40,244 bases of DNA from JAZLDV01 sp045614925 (GTDB taxonomy: Bacteria; Bacillota_I; Bacilli_A; Erysipelotrichales; Coprobacillaceae), in assembly GCA_045614925.1 (NCBI GenBank), contig JAZLDV010000067.1:1-40244 (forward strand). The letters are read 5' to 3'. A program made the translations under genes and the position numbers. Of the stretch, positions 7,442 to 14,569 are shown one piece after another. Numbering within the stretch: the first letter of the stretch is position 1; each line of letters begins with the position of its first letter. Below the pieces are notes generated by a model. That model did not search any database. It worked only from the letters and a program-made list of their open reading frames with translations, and was not told where the DNA came from.

Positions 7442-9082
7442 ATGAAAGATATAGTTTATGTTACAGGTCATAAGAATCCTGATAGTGATTCTATATGTAG
7501 TGCTATTGCCTATGCTGAGTTTTTAAAGGCAATTGGGAAATATGATGCAATTCCAGTACGTATTGGAAAAGTTAATAAAGAAACTGAATATATTTTAAAA
7601 AGATTCAATGTAGAAGCACCTATACTTTTAAAAACTGTTAAACAAAGAGTTGAAGATTTAGATTTTGATAAGGTTACTGTTTTTTCTAAAGAATTAACTT
7701 TAAAAACTGCCTGGGATCTTATGAAATCTCAAAATATGAAAAGTGCACCTGTATTAGATGAAGATGGAACTTTATTAGGAATTTTATCTACATCTAATAT
7801 TGTTAAAGGATATATGGATGATTGGAATGCGTTTTTATTGAAAGATGCACGTACACCTATTGAAAATGTTGTTGATACATTACAAGCTAAAATTATTCAT
7901 TTAGAAAAAGATTTAAGAACTATTATTGGTGAAGTTCATATTGCAGCAATGACAGATGATGAAGCGAGTAAACGTGTTAGACCGCATGATATTGTTATTG
8001 TGGGGGGAGATCGTGAAGAAGCAATTAAGAAATTAGTTAAAAGAAATGTAGATCTTATTGTTTTGACTGGATCTTTAACTATTGATGATGCATTACTTGC
8101 AAGATGTAAAGATAATCATGTCAGTGTTATTTCTACACCTTTTAATACATTTAAAACATCTCAGCAGATTGTACAAGCTGTACCAGTTGAACATGTTATG
8201 CAAAAAGGTGCAATTGTGACTTTTGATACATTTGATACTTTGGATTATGTTAAAGAAGTCATGAGTGAAACTCGTTTTAGAAGTTATCCTGTACTTGATA
8301 ATAGTAATAGAGTAGCTGGTTCTATTTCTAGATATCAGATTTTAAAAGGATTAAGAAAGAAAGTTGTACAGGTTGATCATAATGAAAGAGGTCAATCTAT
8401 TGATGGTATTGATGAAGCAGAAATCGTAGAGATTGTTGATCATCATAGAATTGCAGATATTCAGACTATTGGTCCTGTTTTATTTAGAGCAGAACCTGTG
8501 GGATGTACTGCAACTATTATTGCTAAATGTTATAAAGAACATAATCTTGAAATCCCACAAAATATTGCAGGTATTATGTTAGGTGCTATTATTAGTGATA
8601 CTTTATTATTTAAATCACCTACATGTACTCCTACAGATACAAAGATGGCTAGAGAGTTAGCTGAAATTGCAGGGGTAGATGTGAAAGAATTTGGTATGGA
8701 AATGTTTAAAGCAGGAACTTCATTAGTTGGTAAAACAATTGAAGAAATCTTTAAACAAGACTATAAGAAATTTGGTTTTGGTAAAGTAACAGCTGGTGTG
8801 GCTCAGGTTAATACGATGGATATTGAAGGTTTTGCCCCATATAAAGAAGAAATGTTAGCTTATATGGATAATCTTGCTCATCGTTTTGATATGGCATTTG
8901 TTATGTTATTGTTAACAGATGTTATTAATGGGACAAGTGAAGCCTTTGTATCTGGTCCAAATCCTGAAATTGTTGAAGAAGCATTTAAGTGCAAACTTGT
9001 TGATCATCAGGTAAATCTTCCAGGAGTTATCTCTAGAAAGAAACAGGTTGTTCCTGCAATTACTGAGGCATTAAATAAATAA
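7442..9082 (+). CDS. ppaC: Manganese-dependent inorganic pyrophosphatase with CBS and DRTGG domains
   Basis: This family II pyrophosphatase hydrolyses PPi to two phosphates in the cytosol and pulls biosynthetic reactions forward. It has 546 residues against about 310 for the plain enzyme. GHKNPDSDS (residues 9-17) starts the DHH domain. An insert of about 245 residues then carries CBS 1 (about 75-125), a DRTGG domain (about 135-245) and CBS 2 (about 250-305). The catalytic part resumes with VDHNE (311-315) and the DHH motif VDHHR (332-336), and the DHHA2 domain ends with the substrate-binding SRKKQ (531-535). This is the architecture of the Clostridium perfringens CBS-PPase, in which adenine nucleotides bind the CBS/DRTGG module and control activity. 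Regulation by AMP or diadenosine polyphosphates is therefore likely here by homology. Confidence 0.95.
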   Translation: MKDIVYVTGHKNPDSDSICSAIAYAEFLKAIGKYDAIPVRIGKVNKETEYILKRFNVEAPILLKTVKQRVEDLDFDKVTVFSKELTLKTAWDLMKSQNMKSAPVLDEDGTLLGILSTSNIVKGYMDDWNAFLLKDARTPIENVVDTLQAKIIHLEKDLRTIIGEVHIAAMTDDEASKRVRPHDIVIVGGDREEAIKKLVKRNVDLIVLTGSLTIDDALLARCKDNHVSVISTPFNTFKTSQQIVQAVPVEHVMQKGAIVTFDTFDTLDYVKEVMSETRFRSYPVLDNSNRVAGSISRYQILKGLRKKVVQVDHNERGQSIDGIDEAEIVEIVDHHRIADIQTIGPVLFRAEPVGCTATIIAKCYKEHNLEIPQNIAGIMLGAIISDTLLFKSPTCTPTDTKMARELAEIAGVDVKEFGMEMFKAGTSLVGKTIEEIFKQDYKKFGFGKVTAGVAQVNTMDIEGFAPYKEEMLAYMDNLAHRFDMAFVMLLLTDVINGTSEAFVSGPNPEIVEEAFKCKLVDHQVNLPGVISRKKQVVPAITEALNK

Positions 9083-9083
9083 T

Positions 9084-9530
9084 ATGGTTTATGATATAAA
9101 AAGATTTCTTGATGCTCAAGATAATGTACGTGATATAGGTTTTGTGACTTATGATAAGGCGTTATATGAAATAAAAAGAGGAAGAAAAGTATCACATTGG
9201 ATCTGGTATATTTTTCCACAATTGAAACATTTTGGATTTTCTTATATGGCTAAAGAATATGGCATTGAAAATCTAGAAGAAGCAAGAGAGTATTATGATA
9301 ATGAGATATTAAGATGTCGTCTTATAGAAATATCTGAAGCGTTAGTTAATGTTTCACAGGATAATATCGTTAATATAGTAGGATATGTTGATGCGAAAAA
9401 AATAAAATCATGTATGACTTTGTTTTTAGAAGTTAATCCTGATTGTGAAATATTTAAAAATGTTTTAGTTAAATATTATGATGGACAAAAAGATATTGAA
9501 ACGATAAACATATTAAAAGGAAAAGCATAA
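9084..9530 (+). CDS. DUF1810 family protein
   Basis: The 148-residue cytosolic protein matches the DUF1810 pattern: an N-terminal RFLDAQ segment, a Y-x2-AL-x-E-x2-GRK region, and the hallmark SHWIWYIFPQLKHFGFS at about residues 36-52, followed by the EYGIENLEEAREYY segment. The family's biochemical function is not established to my knowledge. The gene starts one base after the ppaC stop without a Shine-Dalgarno, so it is co-transcribed and probably translationally coupled. Its last codons form part of a bidirectional terminator. Confidence 0.82.
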   Translation: MVYDIKRFLDAQDNVRDIGFVTYDKALYEIKRGRKVSHWIWYIFPQLKHFGFSYMAKEYGIENLEEAREYYDNEILRCRLIEISEALVNVSQDNIVNIVGYVDAKKIKSCMTLFLEVNPDCEIFKNVLVKYYDGQKDIETINILKGKA

Positions 9531-9549
9531 ATTGTGTGCTTTTCCTTTT
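9515..9549. terminator. Bidirectional terminator between DUF1810 and metallophosphoesterase genes
   Basis: AAAAGGAAAAGCA (9515-9527) and TGCTTTTCCTTTT (9537-9549) form a perfect 13-bp stem with A-rich and T-rich outer ends, so it works in both directions. Both convergent genes have their last codons inside it. Confidence 0.88.
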
Positions 9550-10240
9550 ATAATACGCTTTTATTCGTTTTCATATCTCTAATATCAAACCAAAGGACAC
9601 TTTGTTTATCGGTGATATCTTTGTCTAAATGAAAATGCCCAAAATACCAATGTTTGTAAGTGACTGTTTCATCTATATATTGAAGAAAACTGTTAAGCTG
9701 AATTTCTTTTATATGAGGTCTACTCATATACCAAATTGTTTTTTCATTAGTAGTATGTGTAATAATATAATCGACCTGATTATTATGTCTGTTAAGGTTT
9801 TTAATCGCTTCTTCATATTCTTCTTCACTAGGCATTTCTTCCTTGAAATAATCAAATCCTTCTATTCTACGTTTTTCATCTAAAGAATATCCTCCACCCA
9901 TAGTGAATATTTTTAGTCCTTCTATAGTAAATACTTGAGAACGCATAAGATGAATGATGTTTTTTCTTATTCTATGAATCTTTCCTCCACAATATTCTTC
10001 GATATCAAATGAGTTCAGATCATGAAAGTGTTCATGATTTCCATCAACAAATAGTATAGTGAAAGGAAGTTTTTCTAGAGTATCTAAAATAGCGATTTTA
10101 TTTTTATCTGTTTTAGATACAAAACCAAAATCACCACAAATAAACAGATAATCCTGAGAGTTCATAGTCTCTATAAATGGGATACATCCTTCAAGAAATC
10201 TTGCATATTCTCCATGTGTATCTCCTGTAATATAAAACAT
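9548..10240 (-). CDS. Calcineurin-like metallophosphoesterase
   Basis: The 230-residue protein shows the metallophosphoesterase signature in order: GDTHG (Asp7, His9), CGDFG (about 34-38), DGNHEHF, a metal-binding His in YIITHTT, and GHFHLDK near the C-terminus. These ligate two metal ions that hydrolyse a phosphoester; the substrate is unknown. The ATG at 10240 has AGGAGGT seven bases upstream and is preferred over the GTG at 10249, which overlaps the Shine-Dalgarno. The gene is divergent from the HEPN-like gene with under 90 bases between starts, so the two promoters lie close together. Confidence 0.88.
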   Translation of the reverse strand: MFYITGDTHGEYARFLEGCIPFIETMNSQDYLFICGDFGFVSKTDKNKIAILDTLEKLPFTILFVDGNHEHFHDLNSFDIEEYCGGKIHRIRKNIIHLMRSQVFTIEGLKIFTMGGGYSLDEKRRIEGFDYFKEEMPSEEEYEEAIKNLNRHNNQVDYIITHTTNEKTIWYMSRPHIKEIQLNSFLQYIDETVTYKHWYFGHFHLDKDITDKQSVLWFDIRDMKTNKSVL

Positions 10241-10281
10241 TCTTATCACCTCCTAAAATATTATAATATATATATGAAGTA

Positions 10282-10290
10282 TGTTATACT
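10282..10290 (+). promoter_or_regulatory. Extended -10 promoter of the HEPN-like gene
   Basis: TGTTATACT is an extended -10 element (TGn plus TATACT), 38 bases before the ATG at 10328. No good -35 is seen at the right distance, which is acceptable for extended -10 promoters. Confidence 0.5.
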
Positions 10291-10327
10291 ATTTTGTAGG
10301 ACAAAGTCGTTTTATAGAGGTGAAATT

Positions 10328-11317
10328 ATGGGGAAATATAGGTATCAGTTATTTGTTAACGAAAAGAAAATGACAAAAACGAAACGTGAGTTTGTTTATA
10401 AATATAGAAATACAAATAATATTAAAGTCATTGTTGATAAAAATTGTGCTTGTGTTGATGTTGGTATGACAGTAAAAAAAGAATTTAGTGATTTAAGTGA
10501 TGTGAAGTTTGATGTCATGATTGATGCATTAAAGAAAATTTATCTATTACATATTTTAATCTTTAAACAAGGTTTAAAGATTAAAACGATAAGACTTCAA
10601 AGAGATGATGAAGACTATGTATATGATGAAAGTGATGAAAGATTTCCGTATGTCTTTTCTATGGTCGAAGATACGAAATATGACTTTAGTGATAGATGGT
10701 CTAGTGAACAGATGATCAACAGTATATTAACAACGACAAAGTCTTCAAGAATAGAAAATAATAAATTCATCTCTTTATATGCTTATTTAAGTGCAAAATC
10801 GAAAAGATATAGTATTGATAGATTTACTAATCTATGGATGTCTTTTAATGCGTATTATACATATAATGCAAAAAAGGATGGATTGAAATCTTATAAGCAG
10901 GATGCGGCTTGTATTAACCATCTTTTAAAATGTATTGATCATGGAACGAGCAAGAGAACAAGAAATTTTTTGGAGGATGAAGCGAATAAACATTTATATC
11001 CTAATGTAGGAAGTGAACTTGCAAATATAAAACAAACAGATTATAAAGATTTTTATGATCGATTATACAATAAGGAAGATATTGAAGGGTTTGAAAAATT
11101 ACATGAGTTAGCAGGAGAACAGATGACATTATATGGGGCGGTTCTTTGTGAATATGCTTATTTTATAAGATGTAAATATATTCATGGTGGAAAGACAATT
11201 ACACTTTTATCTACATATAATGAATATGAAGTGTCTATTTTTAAAATTCTTATTTATTTCTTAGAAAGATTTTTAGAAGAAAAAATACCAGAGATGTTTG
11301 AGGAGGATATATGTTAA
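10328..11317 (+). CDS. HEPN-like protein (Apea-type HEPN), function unknown
   Basis: The 329-residue protein has a mixed N-terminal half (1-140) and a helical C-terminal half. The C-terminal half contains RFTNLWMSFNAYY (165-177) and, about 110 residues later, YFIRCKYIHGGK (278-289). This combination of an (L/F)W-x-(S/A)-FN-A-Y helix with R-x4-H followed by GG is typical of Apea-like HEPN domains; Arg281 and His286 would be the RNase pair. HEPN proteins are often RNA-cleaving toxins or defence effectors, but some are not nucleases. AGAGGTG at 10315-10321 supports the ATG at 10328, and upstream in-frame ATGs lie before the promoter. The gene overlaps the phosphodiesterase gene by 7 bases. The domain call is by motif only. 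Confidence 0.6.
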   Translation: MGKYRYQLFVNEKKMTKTKREFVYKYRNTNNIKVIVDKNCACVDVGMTVKKEFSDLSDVKFDVMIDALKKIYLLHILIFKQGLKIKTIRLQRDDEDYVYDESDERFPYVFSMVEDTKYDFSDRWSSEQMINSILTTTKSSRIENNKFISLYAYLSAKSKRYSIDRFTNLWMSFNAYYTYNAKKDGLKSYKQDAACINHLLKCIDHGTSKRTRNFLEDEANKHLYPNVGSELANIKQTDYKDFYDRLYNKEDIEGFEKLHELAGEQMTLYGAVLCEYAYFIRCKYIHGGKTITLLSTYNEYEVSIFKILIYFLERFLEEKIPEMFEEDIC

Positions 11318-12000
11318 ATATTGCACACAGAGGGTTTAGTGATCGTTATCCAGAAAATACATTAGAAGCATTTGTTCAAGCTTATAAAGAAGGTTTTGAT
11401 GGAGCAGAAACTGATGTTCATCTGAGTAAGGATGGAAGATTGGTTCTTATTCATGATGAGTCAATTAAGCGTACAAGTAATGGTGATGGTTATGTAAAAG
11501 ATATGACTTTAGAAGAGTTAAGACAATATAATTATAAATATAAAAATGAAGGATATTATGCAATACCATTATTAGAAGAACTGTTATCTTTTATAAAAGG
11601 GAAAGATTATATTTTAAATATTGAAATAAAGACAGATAGATTTCATTATGAAGGAATAGAAGAAAAAGTTGTAAGAATGGTTTATGATTATGGTGTTGAA
11701 AAACAGATTATGTATTCATCATTTTATCTTCCTTCATTATTAAAAATAAGAGAATTAGATGATCAGGCTTATATTGGATATCTTATAGAAGATTCTTATG
11801 AAAAAAGATATCAGGAATTATTAGATAATAATATTAAGGCTATTCATCCTAGATATGATTTTTTAAATGAAAATACTATGCAGCAATTAAAAGAAAATCA
11901 TATTATTGTAGCAAGCTGGACAATTCCTAATAAACTAGAATATGAAAGATTAGAAAAATTAGGAGTACATGCATGTATATCTAATATGCTGTTAAAATAG
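11311..12000 (+). CDS. ugpQ: Glycerophosphodiester phosphodiesterase
   Basis: This 229-residue enzyme hydrolyses glycerophosphodiesters, released from phospholipids, to glycerol-3-phosphate and an alcohol. The GDPD signature is clear: AHRGF (His6-Arg7), ENTLEAF, the metal-binding E-x-D in GAETDVHLSKDG, and LIHDE with the catalytic His near residue 49; IEIKT supplies a further acidic residue. There is no signal peptide, so it is cytosolic like UgpQ. AGGAGG lies before the ATG within the end of the HEPN-like gene, so the two form an operon, ended by the hairpin at 12016. Confidence 0.9.
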   Translation: MLNIAHRGFSDRYPENTLEAFVQAYKEGFDGAETDVHLSKDGRLVLIHDESIKRTSNGDGYVKDMTLEELRQYNYKYKNEGYYAIPLLEELLSFIKGKDYILNIEIKTDRFHYEGIEEKVVRMVYDYGVEKQIMYSSFYLPSLLKIRELDDQAYIGYLIEDSYEKRYQELLDNNIKAIHPRYDFLNENTMQQLKENHIIVASWTIPNKLEYERLEKLGVHACISNMLLK

Positions 12001-12015
12001 TTCTACCTATATTCT

Positions 12016-12050
12016 ACACTGTAACTATTGAGTTACAGTGTTTTTATTTT
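12016..12050 (+). terminator. Rho-independent terminator after the phosphodiesterase gene
   Basis: ACACTGTAACT (12016-12026) pairs perfectly with AGTTACAGTGT (12031-12041) over an ATTG loop, followed by T-rich sequence. Confidence 0.9.
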
Positions 12051-12074
12051 ACAATAAAATCAGGAGGGAAGAAT

Positions 12075-12599
12075 ATGAATGAATCTATTAGAAATTTATG
12101 CTTTGATGCGATGGGAATTGCACTGTTTGTAGTATGTTCATTATGCATGAATATACCTGTATTTGAGAATTATTATTTATGCATGGGATATGTGGTTTTT
12201 GGATGTTATTGTTTTAGAGGAGTAAAAAGTGCTGCTTGTGTAGGAGGTTTAGGCGTTGTTGTTTATTGTGTGCTTATCAATGGATTAAGAGGGATGATAG
12301 GATGGTCACTTGCAAATGTGGTTATAGGGATGATATGTGGATGTGCATTTAGATTTATAAATAATATAGAACATAAGTATATACGTTATGTGCTGTTTGT
12401 TTTATGTATTGTTGTTTCATGCTTTGTAGGAATTGTAGCTGTAAAATCATCAGTAGAGTGGATTTTGTTTAAAGAACCATTTTTATTGAGAACGATTAAA
12501 AATAGTTATGCATTTATAGCAGATGTGATAGTTATGATGATAGGTGTTATAATTTATAAACGTGTATCTATAATTTTTACATATTTGAAAAATAAATAG
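12075..12599 (+). CDS. Membrane protein resembling ECF transporter S components
   Basis: The 174-residue protein is almost wholly hydrophobic, with five to six predicted membrane helices, and is rich in cysteine. The segments VFENYYLCMGYVVFG and INGLRGMIGWSLANVVIGMICG resemble substrate-binding S components of energy-coupling factor vitamin transporters. No ATPase or EcfT gene is near, which is common for group II ECF systems with a shared module. No riboswitch precedes it to suggest the substrate. A strong AGGAGG supports the ATG. It sits directly before spoVT, but a 120-base gap argues for separate transcription. The S-component call is moderately supported. Confidence 0.55.
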   Translation: MNESIRNLCFDAMGIALFVVCSLCMNIPVFENYYLCMGYVVFGCYCFRGVKSAACVGGLGVVVYCVLINGLRGMIGWSLANVVIGMICGCAFRFINNIEHKYIRYVLFVLCIVVSCFVGIVAVKSSVEWILFKEPFLLRTIKNSYAFIADVIVMMIGVIIYKRVSIIFTYLKNK

Positions 12600-12660
12600 A
12601 ATACAGAAAAAATTATGAAAAAGGATTATATGAGAATACATAATTTCTAAAATATGGGTA

Positions 12661-12670
12661 ATACTAGTAT
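12661..12670. promoter_or_regulatory. Palindrome upstream of spoVT
   Basis: ATACTAGTAT is a perfect 10-base palindrome 51 bases before the spoVT start. It could be a binding site, for instance for autoregulation. I found no convincing promoter in the 12600-12720 gap to place it against. Confidence 0.25.
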
Positions 12671-12720
12671 CGATGAGAAGTAAATTATTTTATTAATTAT
12701 ACTTTATAAGGAGAAAGGCT

Positions 12721-13239
12721 ATGAAAGATACAGGTATTGTTAGAAGAATTGATGAATTAGGGAGAATTGTTATTCCAAAAGAAATCAGAAAACAGTTATT
12801 GATCAAAGAGGGAGAAAGTATTTCTTTTTGTATGGAGAATGATAAGATTGTGTTATCTAAATATTCTTATTTAAATAAACTGACATCTAGTATTCAAAGA
12901 ATGTTGGAACTTTTGTATAAGAAATATGGAAATGTATTTATGTTATGTGATTTAAAAGAAGTCGTAGTTGTAAGTTCTAATGGAATAAGTCAGTATCAAA
13001 GAATGAAGATTGATGATGAGATGTTAAGAATGATTTTATCTAAAAAGAATATTATTGAATATGAGATGATGATTTCACATGATAAAAATAGAGTGACAAT
13101 TATTCCAATAATGTTTGAACAAAATCCTTTTGGTGCTATAATTATGCTTACAATGAAAACACCTTATGTGAATATAGAAAGTGGGGTGTTAGATTTTGTA
13201 AGAGAAGTCATTGAACAGGAGATTGAAGAATGCGTTTAG
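12721..13239 (+). CDS. spoVT: Stage V sporulation protein T (AbrB-type regulator with GAF-like domain)
   Basis: The 172-residue protein begins KDTGIVRRIDELGRIVIPKEIRKQL, the swapped-hairpin AbrB DNA-binding fold (about residues 1-50), nearly identical in pattern to Bacillus SpoVT. A GAF-like C-terminal half (about 55-172) matches its length and layout and separates it from short AbrB/Abh proteins. In Bacillus, SpoVT acts in the forespore and tunes sigma-G genes for spore maturation. AAGGAG lies before the ATG. The stop overlaps the next gene by 10 bases, and the following rqcP, yabP, yabQ and divIC keep the Bacillus order. Confidence 0.92.
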   Translation: MKDTGIVRRIDELGRIVIPKEIRKQLLIKEGESISFCMENDKIVLSKYSYLNKLTSSIQRMLELLYKKYGNVFMLCDLKEVVVVSSNGISQYQRMKIDDEMLRMILSKKNIIEYEMMISHDKNRVTIIPIMFEQNPFGAIIMLTMKTPYVNIESGVLDFVREVIEQEIEECV

Positions 13240-13499
13240 ATAAGTTTTTAAAAGTGTCTAGAATTATTAAAAGAAGAACAATGTCAAAAGAGATTAGTGA
13301 ATCTTCTAGGGTGAAAGTGAATAATAAAATTGCTAAACCTTCTACAAAATTGAAGATAGGAGATCTTATTGAGATTGAATTTGGGAGAAGTATATTAGTT
13401 GTTAAAGTTAAAGAATTAAGAGAACATGTTTTAAAAGATGACAGCAGTATGCTTTATGAAATTATTGAAGAAAAAAGAAAAGAAGAAATTGAAGGGTAA
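13230..13499 (+). CDS. rqcP: RqcP (YabO), S4-domain ribosome quality control factor
   Basis: The 89-residue protein is a lone S4 RNA-binding domain: MRLDKFLKVSRIIKRRTMSKE followed by the beta-turn GDLIEIEF. RqcP binds the 50S subunit next to RqcH and helps add alanine tails to stalled nascent chains. Its place between spoVT and yabP is the conserved Bacillus locus, which supports RqcP over other Hsp15-like proteins. The ATG sits inside the end of spoVT, so expression is coupled. The stop codon lies in the terminator hairpin. Confidence 0.9.
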   Translation: MRLDKFLKVSRIIKRRTMSKEISESSRVKVNNKIAKPSTKLKIGDLIEIEFGRSILVVKVKELREHVLKDDSSMLYEIIEEKRKEEIEG

Positions 13500-13516
13500 G
13501 AAATTATCCTTTTTTT
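13492..13516 (+). terminator. Terminator between rqcP and yabP
   Basis: AAGGGTAA (13492-13499) pairs with TTATCCTT (13504-13511, one G-U) over a GAAA loop, followed by five more T. The rqcP stop TAA is within the left arm. It separates spoVT-rqcP from yabPQ. Confidence 0.75.
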
Positions 13517-13544
13517 CATATTTAAACTATTGTAAGCATAGATT
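13516..13544 (+). promoter_or_regulatory. Candidate sigma-E (sporulation) promoter of yabP-yabQ
   Basis: TCATATT (13516-13522) fits the sigma-E -35 consensus KMATATT exactly, and CATAGATT (13537-13544) fits the -10 CATACAHT at 7 of 8 positions, with the standard 14-base spacer. In Bacillus yabPQ is transcribed by sigma-E in the mother cell. The predicted start lies very near the Shine-Dalgarno at 13550, so the leader would be short. Confidence 0.6.
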
Positions 13545-13562
13545 GTATTAGGAGGACGATAT

Positions 13563-13856
13563 ATGGATAATAGTTTAAGATTTGAACAGACACCAAATCA
13601 TCATCTATGTTTAAAAGATAGAAAAACATTAGAATTGACTGGTGTAAAAAAGATTGATAGTTTTGATTGCTTTGAATTTCTTATTGAAACAAGTTTAGGT
13701 TATTTAAATGTTTTAGGAAGTGATTTATCATTAGTGAGACTAGATCAGGAACAAAATGAAGTGACGATTAGAGGAACGATTGATACTATTAGTTATGTAA
13801 GTGATAAAAAGAAAAATCATTCTAAAGAAAATATGTTTAATAAACTGATGAAATAA
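13563..13856 (+). CDS. yabP: Sporulation protein YabP
   Basis: The 97-residue protein matches the YabP/YqfC family in length and pattern: NHHLCLKDRKTLELTGVKKI, then EFLIETSLGYLNVLGSDLSL and a TIRGTIDTISYV beta-strand region. Family members are mother-cell proteins needed for spore cortex or coat maturation, with unclear biochemistry. AGGAGG supports the start. The stop overlaps the yabQ start by one base. It follows a sigma-E-like promoter. Confidence 0.9.
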   Translation: MDNSLRFEQTPNHHLCLKDRKTLELTGVKKIDSFDCFEFLIETSLGYLNVLGSDLSLVRLDQEQNEVTIRGTIDTISYVSDKKKNHSKENMFNKLMK

Positions 13857-14248
13857 TGGATCTTTTGGTCAGTTTTAAATGTCTTTATTATTCTTTCTGT
13901 TATGGTTTTTTAATGATGTTTGTTTATTGCCTGTTTAACAGAATTGTTTATAGTATGAAATATATAAGAATTATATTTCATACTATATTAGGTTTTTTGT
14001 TGGGTTTTGGTTATTATTATGGTCTTGTGTTTATTAATTATGGGATTATACGTATTTATTTTATAGGGATGATATTGGTTGGATATTGTCTTTTTATGAG
14101 ATTTTATCGTATTTATTTTTTGTGTTTTATAGAAAAATGGGTTGTTTATGTTAAAAAAATATTATGGGTGAGAGTCTTCTTTTTTAAATGTATTAATGCT
14201 ATAATACAAAAAAGGAAGGAGAAGATGAGAAAGTGGCAAAGAAAGTAA
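13856..14248 (+). CDS. yabQ: Spore cortex protein YabQ (membrane protein)
   Basis: The 130-residue protein has about three hydrophobic helices (roughly 8-30, 37-62, 66-90) and a basic C-terminal tail. Sequence identity within the YabQ family is low, but the position directly after yabP, the one-base overlap with it, the length and the topology all fit. YabQ is a mother-cell membrane protein needed for cortex formation in Bacillus. The end overlaps divIC by 16 bases. The assignment rests on context as much as on sequence. Confidence 0.75.
   Translation: MDLLVSFKCLYYSFCYGFLMMFVYCLFNRIVYSMKYIRIIFHTILGFLLGFGYYYGLVFINYGIIRIYFIGMILVGYCLFMRFYRIYFLCFIEKWVVYVKKILWVRVFFFKCINAIIQKRKEKMRKWQRK
14197..14205 (+). 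promoter_or_regulatory. Extended -10 promoter of divIC inside yabQ
   Basis: TGCTATAAT is a perfect extended -10 element, about 28 bases before the divIC GTG. It would let the cell-division gene be expressed in growing cells independently of the sporulation promoter before yabP. The -35 region is poor. Confidence 0.5.
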
Positions 14249-14532
14249 CAAAGAAAAAAAGAATAAATACGATTATTACTATTGCCTGTTTGGGTGCATC
14301 AGTCTTCTTGATGGGTATTATCTATAGTGATTTATTAAGAGTGAATTCACAAAAAGATAAATTAGTAGAATTAACAAAGATTAAAGAACAGTTACAGGAA
14401 GAAAGAGATGAATTAGCTGAAGAAGTGAAAAATTTAGATGATCCTGAATATGTTGCGAGATATGCTAGGGATAATTATATTTTTCCTAGTGAAGGTGAAG
14501 ATGTAATTAAATTACCAGAAGTCAAAGAATAA
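14233..14532 (+). CDS. divIC: Cell division protein DivIC (FtsB family)
   Basis: The 99-residue protein has a basic cytoplasmic tail (1-12), one membrane helix (about 14-33) and an extracellular coiled coil (about 38-70, with heptad leucines in KLVELTKIKEQLQEERDELAEEV). The conserved end DPEYVARYARDNYIFPSEGE follows. DivIC forms a complex with FtsL and DivIB at the division septum. Translation starts at GTG 14233 with AAGGAG 11 bases upstream; no in-frame ATG is available. It overlaps the end of yabQ. Confidence 0.92.
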   Translation: MAKKVTKKKRINTIITIACLGASVFLMGIIYSDLLRVNSQKDKLVELTKIKEQLQEERDELAEEVKNLDDPEYVARYARDNYIFPSEGEDVIKLPEVKE

Positions 14533-14551
14533 GCCTATGGCTTATTCTTTT
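14524..14551 (+). terminator. Terminator after divIC
   Basis: AAAGAATAAGCC (14524-14535) pairs perfectly with GGCTTATTCTTT (14539-14550) over a TAT loop. The T run is short (four), so termination may be partial. The divIC stop TAA is in the left arm. Confidence 0.7.
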
Positions 14552-14569
14552 AGTATAGGAGGTTTTTTT

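Noticed and set aside
12615..12650. Eleven-codon ORF before spoVT
   Set aside because: No Shine-Dalgarno, no conserved feature and too short to support.
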